Shown here: positions 55,072 to 64,000 of the stretch, in pieces
Layout: each line of letters opens with the position of its first letter
Numbering within the stretch: position 1 is the stretch's first letter
Source of the DNA: Gonapodya sp. JEL0774
Taxonomy: Eukaryota; Monoblepharomycota; Monoblepharidomycetes; Monoblepharidales; Gonapodyaceae
DNA: 64,000 nt
Reading direction: 5' to 3'
Assembly: GCA_027604505.1 (NCBI GenBank)
Contig: JADIIX010000005.1
Location: 186,001 to 250,000 of the forward strand
The notes under the pieces: generated by a model
The model's input: the letters and a program-made list of their open reading frames with translations, nothing else
The model's database searches: none
What the model was told of the DNA's origin: nothing
Program-made: the position numbers and the translations under genes

Positions 55072-58030
55072 ATGCCTATAAGCGAGTTGATGGTACCAGA
55101 CGTGTTGGACATGGACGGCACCGAGCGAATCCAGTTGGGAAGCGATTGGTGGTGGCGGCAAGGAGGACGTGGAGGAGAATATGACGGATTGGACGAAGAC
55201 GAAGAAGGCCACCGACCTTACAACTCATCCTCTCACCAACCTTCTCTCTCACGTGGAAATGGGACATTCTTCTTCCCGTCTGGACAATCACCGGTAGCCT
55301 CCCTCGCTTGGAGAGGTTTACTTGGTCTGTGTCTCCTGGCGATCACACTGGCTCTTACGGCCCATGCCGCACCACGCAAACTCCCATCAGTTTCTTCTGA
55401 TGCGGCTGTTGACCTTGTTGAGCTGCCGATTGCTCCAAACTCACCTGACGGTGCGATGGTTTCACCTGTAGTTCCCTCCAACACCGGGGACTTCGTCGTT
55501 TCGGACAGCAACGAGGAGGGCGAAGGTACACCGAAACCGCTCAAGAAGGGAAAGAAGAAGAAGCCAAAGCCTGCAAAACCCGCAAAACCTGACCCTGGAA
55601 ACCCCATTAAGCCACCTCCGGGACCCCCTTCGCTCAAAGATGCGTGGGCTCGAATTGAGAGGTGGAATCGGTTCCTTCCAGAAGCAGCACGCAGGAACAA
55701 GTACTGCGCAATGGCAGAGGGCCCGTTTAGGTTTCTAAGGGCGACGAACCACTTGTTCTGGGAAGATCTTGTTAACGACAAACGGAAAATGATCTATGGT
55801 GAGTCCATTGATGCTAAATTTGACCACAATAGTGGACCGACTGGATCAGTCAGAATTCTTGTGAGTCCCAAACTCACTCGCTCCGATGCTTCATTTTAAG
55901 GCGGAGAGCGAATGCACCGTGCGTGGCTCCAGGGCGATCTTCACCCCGAGAACTGGGGCACCTTCCACGACATCAACTCTGTTCTTGTTTATGGAGTAAA
56001 TGATTTCGACGACGCTATCATGGTGAGTCAGAAACTAGCGATTCTCTCAGACAAGATATTTTTCGGGAGTTCAAGGGAACCAGGGCATGCTTTGGCTGTC
56101 AATGATTTTTGCTCACAGTAGATGACCTGAGCGCGGTGGCGACCGCTGCAATGGTGTAGTTGCTGGATAAAGCAATGCAGCGTAGAGGAATGCATTCCTC
56201 CAACACCCTAGAACTTGACAGCGGCGGGCAGGAGCACTCCCCGATTGCTGAATGATCGGGATAATCCCCAACGCACACCCGTTCCTCCACTCCCTAGGAC
56301 GACTACCAAATCGATTTATGGAGGATGTCCACTGGCAGCATCCTCTGGGCGCAAACTCACTTCTCCGAGCTTCTTCCGACCTTGGACTCCATCCGTGACG
56401 CAATCGTCCTCCCTTTTGCAAAAGCATATCTCGATCGGCTCAGGGAGATTCGGAGCAGGGGGGGCGTGGTGATCAATGGGGAAGACGACATCACGCTGGC
56501 GACCGCGAAGGAACCGCTGCTGGAGTTCATGGAGAAGGTGAACGCGACGAAGACGAGGGAGAAGATGATTGAAAAGTGAGTGATATGAGTCATTGAGGAG
56601 GGAGTTACTGGTGATGTTCCCGTGAGACCGTATGTGGACGCTTATACTAGAGTTCATCGGTAAACATTTCAACTCTCTACCTCCTCAGATACTGCACCAA
56701 GGACGAAGAGGGCCGTCAAGTGTTCAATTTCAACGGTGCCTCTGACCAACTTCTTCCCATCACCACGGTCCGGTTGCGCGAACTGCTCACCGCGTACAGG
56801 GACACCTACTCGCGGAGCTTGCAGGGTGGGAAAGGTACTTTGCAATGGGACCCCGATGGATATTTCAGGGTGAAGGACGTGGCTCAGAGGGTGGGTTTTT
56901 GAGGGTGTTCGAATCGAGGGGCGGGAGAGGTGCGACACACGACTGATTTTGACCGGTGCCCTAGATTGACCAAGGTACCTCGTCCCTCGGCCAAGACCGG
57001 TACTACTTCCTCATCGAAGGGAAAACCGACTCGCTTGATGACGACCGAATACTAGACGTGAAACACCAGCGGGCACCGTGCGGGTTGATGTTTTGGTACT
57101 GGGATCGGAGGGAGGAAGTGAGTAGAGGGCGGTGTGGGACGGACCGATCCGTTTTGGTGGACGTGAAAAAATCTTTCTTTTTACGTAGTACGATGAAGTC
57201 TTTAACGACAACCACGCTCGGTGAGACCTGGCAGTAGTCATGCTCTTTGGGACTCGTGAGTCATCGTTGACTTATCTTGTGCTTTCTGGTCTTCTTCCTC
57301 TGCAGGGCGTTTGTCGAGGCGGGTCGGTCCATGACCAACGGTACCGACGCGCACCTTGGCTGGCTGGTTTTGTACGATGCGACCATGTTCTCCGTTTCGG
57401 ACCGTGAGTTGCGAAGACAGTCACTGGCGGATCTGCGCTACGAAGAATGTGATGAGCTTGATTTGGAAAGTAACGCGATGAACCTCTGCCCTGCGCATAG
57501 TGTCACCCTACAAGAAGGGTGTGAATCCGGCGAAGCTTGATAGCGTCAAGCTCATCACCTCTTTGGCGACGCAATGGGGTCTTGGGTTGGCTACAACGCA
57601 TGTGCGGTCGAACGGGAAGAACTTGCACGTCAGTGATGCAATCCAGGTATGTAGGGAAGATTTACGGGTGTGTTTGCCAAAGTTTAAATGAGGTGTTGTT
57701 GACCCTTAAACACCCTTGCTTTCGTGTCGGGCCTGCAACCATGCGTGAAAATATTATGGTTTCTATCCCTCTTATCAGAACCGTGCTCTCGACGCGATCG
57801 GCAAGGACGAGAAGGGCTTCTTGGATCTGGTTTGGGAGATTGCAGAGGAGTTTTACGAGCGAGTTTTGGAGGACTACCAAGATTTCAAACTACGACTTGG
57901 AGATGTTTGCAATACGTCTGGTGACTGGAGTGCGTGGGTGGAAAGCCAAAGGATGCGGGATGATATCGTGGTCGGCGAGGGTGTGGGGAGAACGTGGGCA
58001 GAGTTGACCCAGGATGGTTGTGGGCTTTAG
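55072..58030 (+). CDS. DUF2252 kinase-fold-like protein with N-terminal membrane anchor
   Basis: The ATG at 55072 opens a ~80-residue cytosolic-type N-terminus, a hydrophobic segment WRGLLGLCLLAITLALTAHA, and a Lys/Pro-rich stem (KKGKKKKPKPAKPAKP). The DUF2252 domain follows: FLPEAARRNKYCAMAEGPFR, FLRATNHLFWEDL, then across a checked intron MIYGGERMHRAWLQGDLHPE NWGTF and VNDFDDA. GDLHPENWGTF and NDFD correspond to the HxD/N-like and DFD-like positions of aminoglycoside-phosphotransferase-fold proteins. Later exons include DYQIDLWRMS, LQWDPDGYFRVKDVAQR, QDRYYFLIEGKTDSLD and AHLGWLVLYDATMFSVSDRE, ending AELTQDGCGL. DUF2252 proteins are mostly bacterial; substrate is unknown. About eight introns are inferred from frame changes; most borders are approximate. 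With the membrane anchor the catalytic domain would face the lumen or exterior, or the cytosol if orientation is reversed. Confidence 0.75.
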
Positions 58031-58524
58031 ATTGATGATCCACTTGGTCCATTGCGATTTTTTCCCCCATATAAATAGTTTCACTCTAATGTTTTTTCAA
58101 TCACGATAGTTTTTTGACTGAGGTGCGGCTGTGCGAAGTGCCAAGCATTTCACGGGCAGATCTCGCATGCCAAAAGGTGAAACGGAGCGATTCAAAAACC
58201 AGGATGGCGCAATCTACTCACGACAAAGAAAGAAAGGAAATTTGGTGCATTGGAACGACAGATTGCGGGATCTTTTCCTGTTCATTACGATACTATGCTA
58301 AGGGCGGCTGAGGCCACAGTCCTCTTACAGGGAGAGAGGGGAATCATTTGAACGGTTTGCATCGCCCTCTTCCTTCGTGCCATCGATCTTTTCCAACTCA
58401 AACGACACACGATATCAAAAATCCGCAATACCGCACTTTTTCAGTACCGACAAGCCAGAGACTGAGAATCAACGCACCGGGAAAGAGGTCGTGGACAGAC
58501 GTTTTTTGACTTTAAAACGCCGCA
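58031..58524. other. Intergenic region upstream of the SH3 membrane-protein gene
   Basis: About 490 nt with the 3' end of the DUF2252 gene (AT-rich 58070-58110) and the upstream region of the next gene. Short open frames at 58114-58311 and 58377-58643 show no protein signature; the latter overlaps the true first exon in another frame. Confidence 0.4.
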
Positions 58525-60526
58525 ATGAACATGCGTCGCGTGCTTCTCGCGGCAGTGGTCGTTGTTCTCGCTGCTGGATCTGCGCTCGGGCAGGTGACTG
58601 GCAGATTTTGAGTCGAGGGGTTCGCCCAGAACGACTGTTCTAACTCGAAGGACACGGTCAATTGCAGGATTCCACCTCGATTCTCTCCACTGATGCTTCA
58701 CCATCGTCGTCGGCTGCGTCTTTGTCCGCCACTGAAATCACCAGCGCAGCACCAGCGGCTCCCACATTCGTCAAAATCACCCCATCGTCCAACACACTCT
58801 CAAGGTCCAGCACCGCCTCCTCCCTCTCGTCCACCGCCTCCTCACTCTCCTCCATCACCTCCACCTCTTTCACCCTCTTATCCTCCTCACTCTCCTCTAC
58901 CATTTCTTCCACGACAAGGTCAAAAACAACGTCGACGTCAGCCCGTGTAACCACAAGCTCCACCACCCGCCGTACCGCTTCATCAAGCACCACAGCAAGC
59001 CCCACGGTAGCTCTATCCAGTCCAAGCTCCTCCGGCTCTAGTCTCTCACCCGCGGCCATTGGAGGGATCGGTGTCGGTGCCGCCGCGTTGATCGTAGGCG
59101 CCGCAGTGGGCATCGGTCTCGCAGTGCGGGGACGCCGTCGCAAATCCTACTCGGCCGTTCCCACCTCCCTCCGCCCAGGCGCCACAGGCCCCCCTCGACC
59201 GTTTAGTCCGCCCTACTCTCTGACCTCGGACAGATACACTCCCAGCCCTAGCACGTTCCAACTGCAATCACCCGCCTTGCGACCCTCGTTTGGACAGGGA
59301 TCGGACAGGTCCACACCAACTCCCACCGGTAACCGGCAATCTCCTTCCATACCACCCACAGTTCCACAAGGCGCTGGCGCGGACAGATACTCGTCCCCCA
59401 CTCCCACCGGTCATCGGCGAACACAATCACCTGCCACAGCACCAACCGCTCCTCAAGGCGCCGACAGGTATGCTTCCCCAACACCCAACGGCAATTATCA
59501 ATCCCAATCCGTAGCCCCCCCGAGCTACGGGACCGCACCTCCGAGCTACACGACCGTACCACCGACCCTCGGGCAGGGCGTGGCCGAACGGTATTCTTCC
59601 CCCACTCCGACTGCCGTTCGCCAATCCTCCACGATGGCTTCACAGCACCCGATGCCCACTCCTCAATTGAACTCCCCGTATTCCCCTCCTCCGCAGGCCG
59701 GAGGTGCCGCGTCGGCGTACCAGAGTGCCGGTGCTGGTGCCGGCGCGACGGGCGGTCCTTCCCGAGGAGCAGACGAGCAAACACAGGCGTACCAGCACGT
59801 GCAGAATGCGCCGCCTTCTTCGTCAAATACGCCCTACTCTCAACCTCCTTACAGCCCGCAAGGGTACTACCCTCCTCGACCGACAAACACCACCTATCCT
59901 CCTCAGCCGCCTCAGAACCCGCAAGCGTATGCACCGGAGGGCTACCAACCACCGCCCACATCCGCGCCCCGAGGGCCTCCGCCTGGACAGTACCCGCAAT
60001 CGCTTGCGTATCCAACCTCACTCAGAGGCTTCGTCGCACCAGGTGACCCAGCCCTGTACCAAGGGTCCGACAGCACAGCACTCTCGATCGGGGGAAGCGG
60101 ATACGGATACGTCGGCGCCACCGCACCCGCTCCGTCCACGGCTCTGTCGACCACATCGTCGGGGTACCCGTTGGCGCCCAGGACGAGTAGTAGGAAGTTG
60201 GGTGATGCGGTGTCTACAAGGAGTGGATCCCTGATGGAGTCCGGGGTCGTGGGGATCAAAACGGGGACGATTTATCGACAGGTAAGCTTTGTGGGCCATG
60301 CGTGGTAGCCAGCCTGGTCGGCCATCCTCACTGAAAACTTCACCCTCCCACACCACCACTCGACCATCGCCATCGTCAGTTCGAATCTCGAGCCCCTGAT
60401 GAGCTCACCGTGCGTGTCGGCGACGTGGTTGAAATCACCCGCGAGTTTGACGATGGGTGGGTCGAAGGGATACACGTCGCGTCACAGCGCGAGGGTGTGT
60501 TCCCCAGCGAATGTCTCGTACCCTGA
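58525..60526 (+). CDS. Single-pass mucin-like membrane protein with cytoplasmic SH3 domain (Fus1-like architecture)
   Basis: Three exons keep frame: 58525-58593, 58668-60281 and 60380-60526, giving 609 aa. Exon 1 is a complete signal peptide (MNMRRVLLAAVVVVLAAGSA LGQ), and its intron has a CTAAC branch site. The next ~120 residues are Ser/Thr-rich (a likely O-glycosylated stalk). The membrane span is AAIGGIGVGAAALIVGAAVG with a following stop-transfer RGRRRK. The cytoplasmic side is Pro/Gln-rich, with an imperfect repeat based on DRYSSPTPTGxRxSxS seen about five times between 59225 and 59640. Exon 3 is a tidy SH3 domain: FESRAPDELTVRVGDVVEIT, FDDGW, GVFPSECLVP. A stalk plus SH3 layout recalls yeast Fus1 and functionally Msb2/Sho1 sensors. 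It may link the cell surface to actin or MAPK signalling. The ligand is unknown. Confidence 0.85.
59225..59640 (+). repeat. Imperfect repeats encoding Pro/Ser/Thr motifs (DRYSSPTPTG type)
   Basis: Segments DRYTPSPSTFQLQSP, DRSTPTPTGNRQSPS, DRYSSPTPTGHRRTQSP, DRYASPTPNGNYQSQS and ERYSSPTPTAVRQSS recur every 30-45 residues, joined by Pro/Ala/Gln-rich linkers. They resemble S/T-P phosphosite clusters and potential SH3 ligands in cis. Confidence 0.75.
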
Positions 60527-61410
60527 ATGGGGTGGACTGTCTCGTTACCCTGGTCACTCCCTGTTTGTGCCTGGTAATGGCAGTAATTATCGGGCGGTAT
60601 TGAATGGGTATGATAAATTAGGACTTTGTTAGAACGCACCAACATATATTTGCATGTTCTATACGTAGCAATGTCAATACGACGCACTGAGAGCGCGTGC
60701 CGGGGGCGGTGGGATAATGTTTGCAGGAAACCAGAAAGACCTACTTGAGATCCTCGATACCTTTTACCATCAACGCTGGAATCACTACCCCGTACGATTT
60801 CGAAATGAGGCGGAATTCCAGTAAACTTGTGGTCTCAAAAGCACGTACTAGAAGATAGATCTGCAGCAACAGGCATGGGTCAACAACGCCAAACTCCCAG
60901 TAGACCCAAATACTTCATCTGCTTGACTAGGCATACAGAAGGAAGTGTCAGCATCATTTCATGACGTAGCAATGTAAAATCAGTGGTTTACTTCATTATC
61001 AAGTCATTATTTGTTGGCAGTCAAGTTTTTTTCTTCATTCACTCAGTGATCAGTCTGTCGTCATTAGTGGCGGAAAATCCTTTGTTTTCAGGGCCATCTG
61101 GAGAGCAGAACAGAAAGTTTATTCACATTATTTATAGTATATATGCGCCTGATAAAAGGACAGACAAACCACGAACCAAATAAGCCGACGGTGAACATGA
61201 TATCATATTCCGACTACTAGAGAATACTCTAATTCGGGAAGTCAAGTATTTCTGCAGCTTCAAACTTGCGAAACACCCTCGCCAGGCTGCCCGGTGACCT
61301 TCCCTTGGCATCTACTATAAATGGACTCCCGCCAAGTTCAAGTAACTGAGTTATAACTCGAAGTTGATTCTCCTTGGCCTGTCATGTATCCGAATGAAGT
61401 TCAAGTGGAA
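60527..61410. other. Intergenic, AT-rich, no gene seen
   Basis: About 880 nt between two convergent genes. AT-rich tracts occur at 60980-61190 (for example tatttatagtatatatgcg). A plus-strand frame at 60983-61183 is rich in Phe, Ile and Ser but looks like no known protein. No RNA gene was recognised. Confidence 0.4.
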
Positions 61411-62490
61411 TCAATTGGACTGGGTGCCAGCGACAGTGCTCACCGCATACTGTAGCGGAGTCCAACCATCGACTCCGTCCCTTAGGTTTATATCCACGCT
61501 TTTACCCACCAGCTGCTCATGTTCGTGTAATATCGCTGCGATTGATTCCACGGCGCCAACCAGTGCTGCGTGATGTAGAGGAGATCGTTCGAAAGAGTCA
61601 CCTCGAACGAGAAGTCGGGCTGCTTTTGTTGGTCCCGGCCGGGTGGAGACAGTCCCGGAGATCCAAGAAATGAGAGCAGGGCAGTTGACGAGGGAGGCTA
61701 GAGAAATGGCAGAGAGACCAGAGGAGTCCTTGGCAGCGAGACGGGAATTCCTGGCGCCCCCGCATCGCGGGCAGCATCCAGCGCAGAAGTGAGAATACGG
61801 GCCGTTTCGAGGTGACCCGCGAAGATAGAGAGGAGAAAAGGTGTTGATCCGTTGCTGGTACGAGCGAGGAGGAGATCCGGGGTGAAGGAGACGTCGTCCG
61901 AAACAAACGAGAGGAGCGCGTTGACCGAGGACGTGTGTCCCGACGACGCGGCAAGATGGAGCGCGCTCCACGACGCTTTATCTGTTGGGGACAGTGTTGT
62001 GCGCAGACCAGACCGGTCTGTCGACAGAGGAAGGAGGAATCGCATCTGCGGTTCAAGTCCTTTGGCGGCGGCTGTCATGAGGGGTGTCCTTGTGCCCTGC
62101 TTCAGTGCTTGAGGGGAAAGACGTAGACCTCATTGCTAGAAGAAGAGCGACTCAACTGATCTCGACAAAATGGGACGACACACCATTTGAGTCGACCATT
62201 GGTGCAATCCACTGAACACATTCGATATCTTCGATTGCCTCATGAAGTGCTGTCCTTGCAGCGTTGTTGGAGATGCTCGCATCAGCCCCGAATTCTTCGA
62301 TCAGAAGTCTTGGGAACAAGCAAGAGAAGGATCAGCTCCCATCTGCACCGCCAGAGACATTGCTTGACACGGACTTCATGAGCACGATGTTTTTTTCCCG
62401 TGCTGCGTGATGTAAAAGGGTATCTTCGTTCTCGAGCTTTCATTTTAGCATCCTTCTTGAGCGCCTTCATTTGACCGTTGGTCAGCGACA
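61411..62490 (-). CDS. Ankyrin-repeat protein with frame interruptions
   Basis: Ankyrin signatures occur along the minus strand: NEDTLLHHAAREKNIVLMKS (~62430-62370), NNAARTALHEAIEDIECVQW (~62270-62210), KASWSALHLAASSGHTSSVN ALL (~61980-61920), GSTPFLLSIFAGHLETARIL (~61850-61790), SGLSAISLASLVNCPALISW (~61720-61660) and SPLHHAALVGAVESIAAIL then DGWTPLQYAVSTVAGTQSN before the stop at 61411. The ATG at 62489 (MSLTNGQMKALKKDAKMKAR) is a plausible start. The frame changes at ~62430 and again at a five-G run near 61760-61770. No good intron explains the second change; one extra G there would restore continuity, so a homopolymer miscount is likely. Ankyrin repeats bind other proteins; no partner can be inferred. 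Confidence 0.6.
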
Positions 62491-62639
62491 TCACCCTACA
62501 TATAATACTCGTTGTTGTGGAGACGAAAAACTCCGAGACAATCAAAATTGATAAACTTAACTATTATTGGATTTCTGAAACGTTCAGACGCAAACAACAT
62601 ACAAATGAAGATGAAGAGTTCCAACAATTACCTCTCAAC

Positions 62640-64000
62640 TCATTGCACAATCCCCTCCTCCGCTCTCATTCTCTCCACCAATTCCTTACTCTCAGCCCAT
62701 CTGCCCTTCTCATAGTACTCGGGATACTGATCAACCAGCCTCCTCACCTCCTCCAATCCTTCCTTCAACCTCGGCGTCATCTCCTCAAAAACATCCGAGA
62801 ACAAAAACTCCACGGGCGGCTTCGGTAATGACTCGGCATGTTCCAATGCCGAAACAACTTCGAGTCGCGCGGCCTCCTTGAGCTGGGCTTCGTGTGTGAG
62901 ATCGAGTAGGTTGCGCGCGAGGAGGTATTGGCGGAGTCGAGTGACCGGGTTGAACATTGTAGATTGGCGGGCGACTTCCTGCATACGATAATAGCGATGG
63001 TGGGACCGAAAACACAATAGCGGTTGGTGCTCAGGTCTGCGCTCCACACTTCTACAACTACCTTCCACCGACTCTCCGCACCCACTCGGACACTCACATC
63101 TCTGTTCCTATACACCGTACTATCATCACTCGTGGAATGGTGTCCCAACCTGATGGACAGACACTCGATCAGCACCGGCGTCTCTTCCTCGATGGCGATC
63201 TCCCTCGCCCGCCGCATGGCGGACAAGACGGCGAAGAAATCCGACGCGTCCACTCGGATGTGTGGAATGCCATAGCCGTGGCCGCGGGAAGCTGATTGGG
63301 AGAAGTTTTTGAGGCAGGGGATGTTTTTGACGGACATAGGGGATTGAAATTCGCTAGATCAAAGTGTGAACGGAGAACAAATGACTTACCAATTCCATCA
63401 CCGACATACTGTTCCGAAATGGGGGTAGAAATAGCCCACCCATTATTTCGACTGAAAAATGGAAACAAAATAATGATGAAGATGAGGAACACATCAAGAA
63501 ACGGGGAATCGAGCACCAAACCACACCAATCTCAACAACCAAGAGGCTGCCATCTCCACACCAATCCCCACAGTGCGTTATCGCCCTCACAAACTCACCA
63601 AACAAATATTGTAGGTGACTTTGTTGTAGCAGCGATGTTGATCGCTCCGTGGAAATCCCCTTCTGAAGCCGCCTGGCGGGTATCCAAAAACAACACAACG
63701 AGTTAAGCAGGGAAATATTGGGGTAAGAAGCACATAAGTAATGTATACGAGCCGAGGTTAGTAGCTGAAGGCACGATCTGCTCTCCTGTTCCCCATCAAC
63801 CCTGCGGACACAACCTACCCCATCCCCAAATACCACCACACTGACAACCCCTTCCACCGGCTCCCCCCTCTCTTTCGCCTTCTTCCTCTTCATCTTCTCC
63901 CCGTACGCCGCGCCCACCGCGTGGGGCAACTGGGTTGCCAAGTTCGCTTTCATGGTATGGAAGTTGGTGGCGCGGGAGCCTACACATTGGGGCATCTGGA
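62640..64000 (-). CDS. BCKDHA: Branched-chain 2-oxoacid dehydrogenase E1 alpha subunit (5' end outside window)
   Basis: Minus-strand exons run from the right edge. The first has QCVGSRATNFHTMKANLATQ LPHAVGAAYGEK, then an exon with GAINIAATTKSPTIFV. Next come FFSRNNGWAISTPISEQYVG DGIGKS (~63460-63390), then SRGHGYGIPHIRVDASDFFA, VLSAMRRAREIAIEEETPVL and the loop RLGHHSTSDDSTVYR (~63150). The last exon is NPVTRLRQYLLARNLLDLTH ending VERMRAEEGIVQ at 62640. 'RNNGxAISTP' and 'GHHSTSDDS', with the thiamine-diphosphate- and Ser-phosphorylation-region residues, are specific to the BCKDH rather than the pyruvate dehydrogenase E1 alpha family. It decarboxylates the keto acids of Val, Leu and Ile in mitochondria. 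N-terminus and transit peptide lie beyond the window. Confidence 0.9.

Overview
The window is a eukaryotic draft scaffold, most likely from a zoosporic (chytrid-type) fungus. Genes are split by short introns of about 65-125 nt with GT-AG ends and CTAAC/CTGAC-like branch sites. Several proteins are typically fungal: a Cch1-type calcium channel, a GT15 mannosyltransferase, a Gin4/Hsl1-type kinase, Srs2 and Prp18. One gene encodes a TOGARAM/crescerin-like TOG-array protein, a family tied to cilia and flagella, which points to a flagellated lineage. No genus can be named from the sequence alone. Two N gaps (11909-11918 and 23291-23449) show it is draft assembly.

Layout, left to right. 1-89: 5' end of a minus-strand ABC ATPase. 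988-2280: PB1-domain protein. 2736-5005: unrecognised multi-exon protein. 5273-9377: Gin4/Hsl1-like kinase with a C-terminal KA1-like domain. 9723-11215: F-box-like protein with a frame break. 11530-12951: minus-strand short-chain dehydrogenase, damaged beside a gap. 13000-15073: mostly gene-free, with a structured element. 15074-19018: large Ser-rich disordered protein (minus). 19886-22480: WASP homologue (minus). 22765-23700: uncertain gene around a gap (minus). 24395-34015: Cch1-like calcium channel. 34283-38902: TOGARAM-like protein. 39027-40266: Prp18 (minus). 40614-42002: PLOD-type glycosyltransferase (minus). 42232-44378: Vps36. 44514-48126: Srs2-type helicase (minus). 48526-51269: RING/TRAF-zinc-finger/WD40 protein resembling TRAF7. 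51491-53007: GT15 mannosyltransferase. 53032-54937: membrane-anchored cysteine synthase. 55072-58030: membrane-anchored DUF2252 protein. 58525-60526: single-pass mucin-like membrane protein with a cytoplasmic SH3 domain. 61411-62490: ankyrin-repeat protein (minus). 62640 to the right edge: branched-chain 2-oxoacid dehydrogenase E1 alpha (minus).

The genes do not form one pathway. Themes are actin and cortical signalling (WASP, Gin4-like kinase, SH3 receptor-like protein, PB1 protein), calcium entry (Cch1), microtubule/flagellar organisation (TOGARAM), endosomal sorting (Vps36), glycosylation (PLOD-type and GT15 enzymes) and metabolism (SDR, cysteine synthase, BCKDH E1 alpha). Spacing is tight: only 24 nt separate the GT15 stop from the cysteine synthase start. 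Exon borders given to the base were checked by reading frame; those marked approximate were not. No bacterial-type operons, CRISPR arrays, IS elements, rRNA or convincing tRNA genes were seen.
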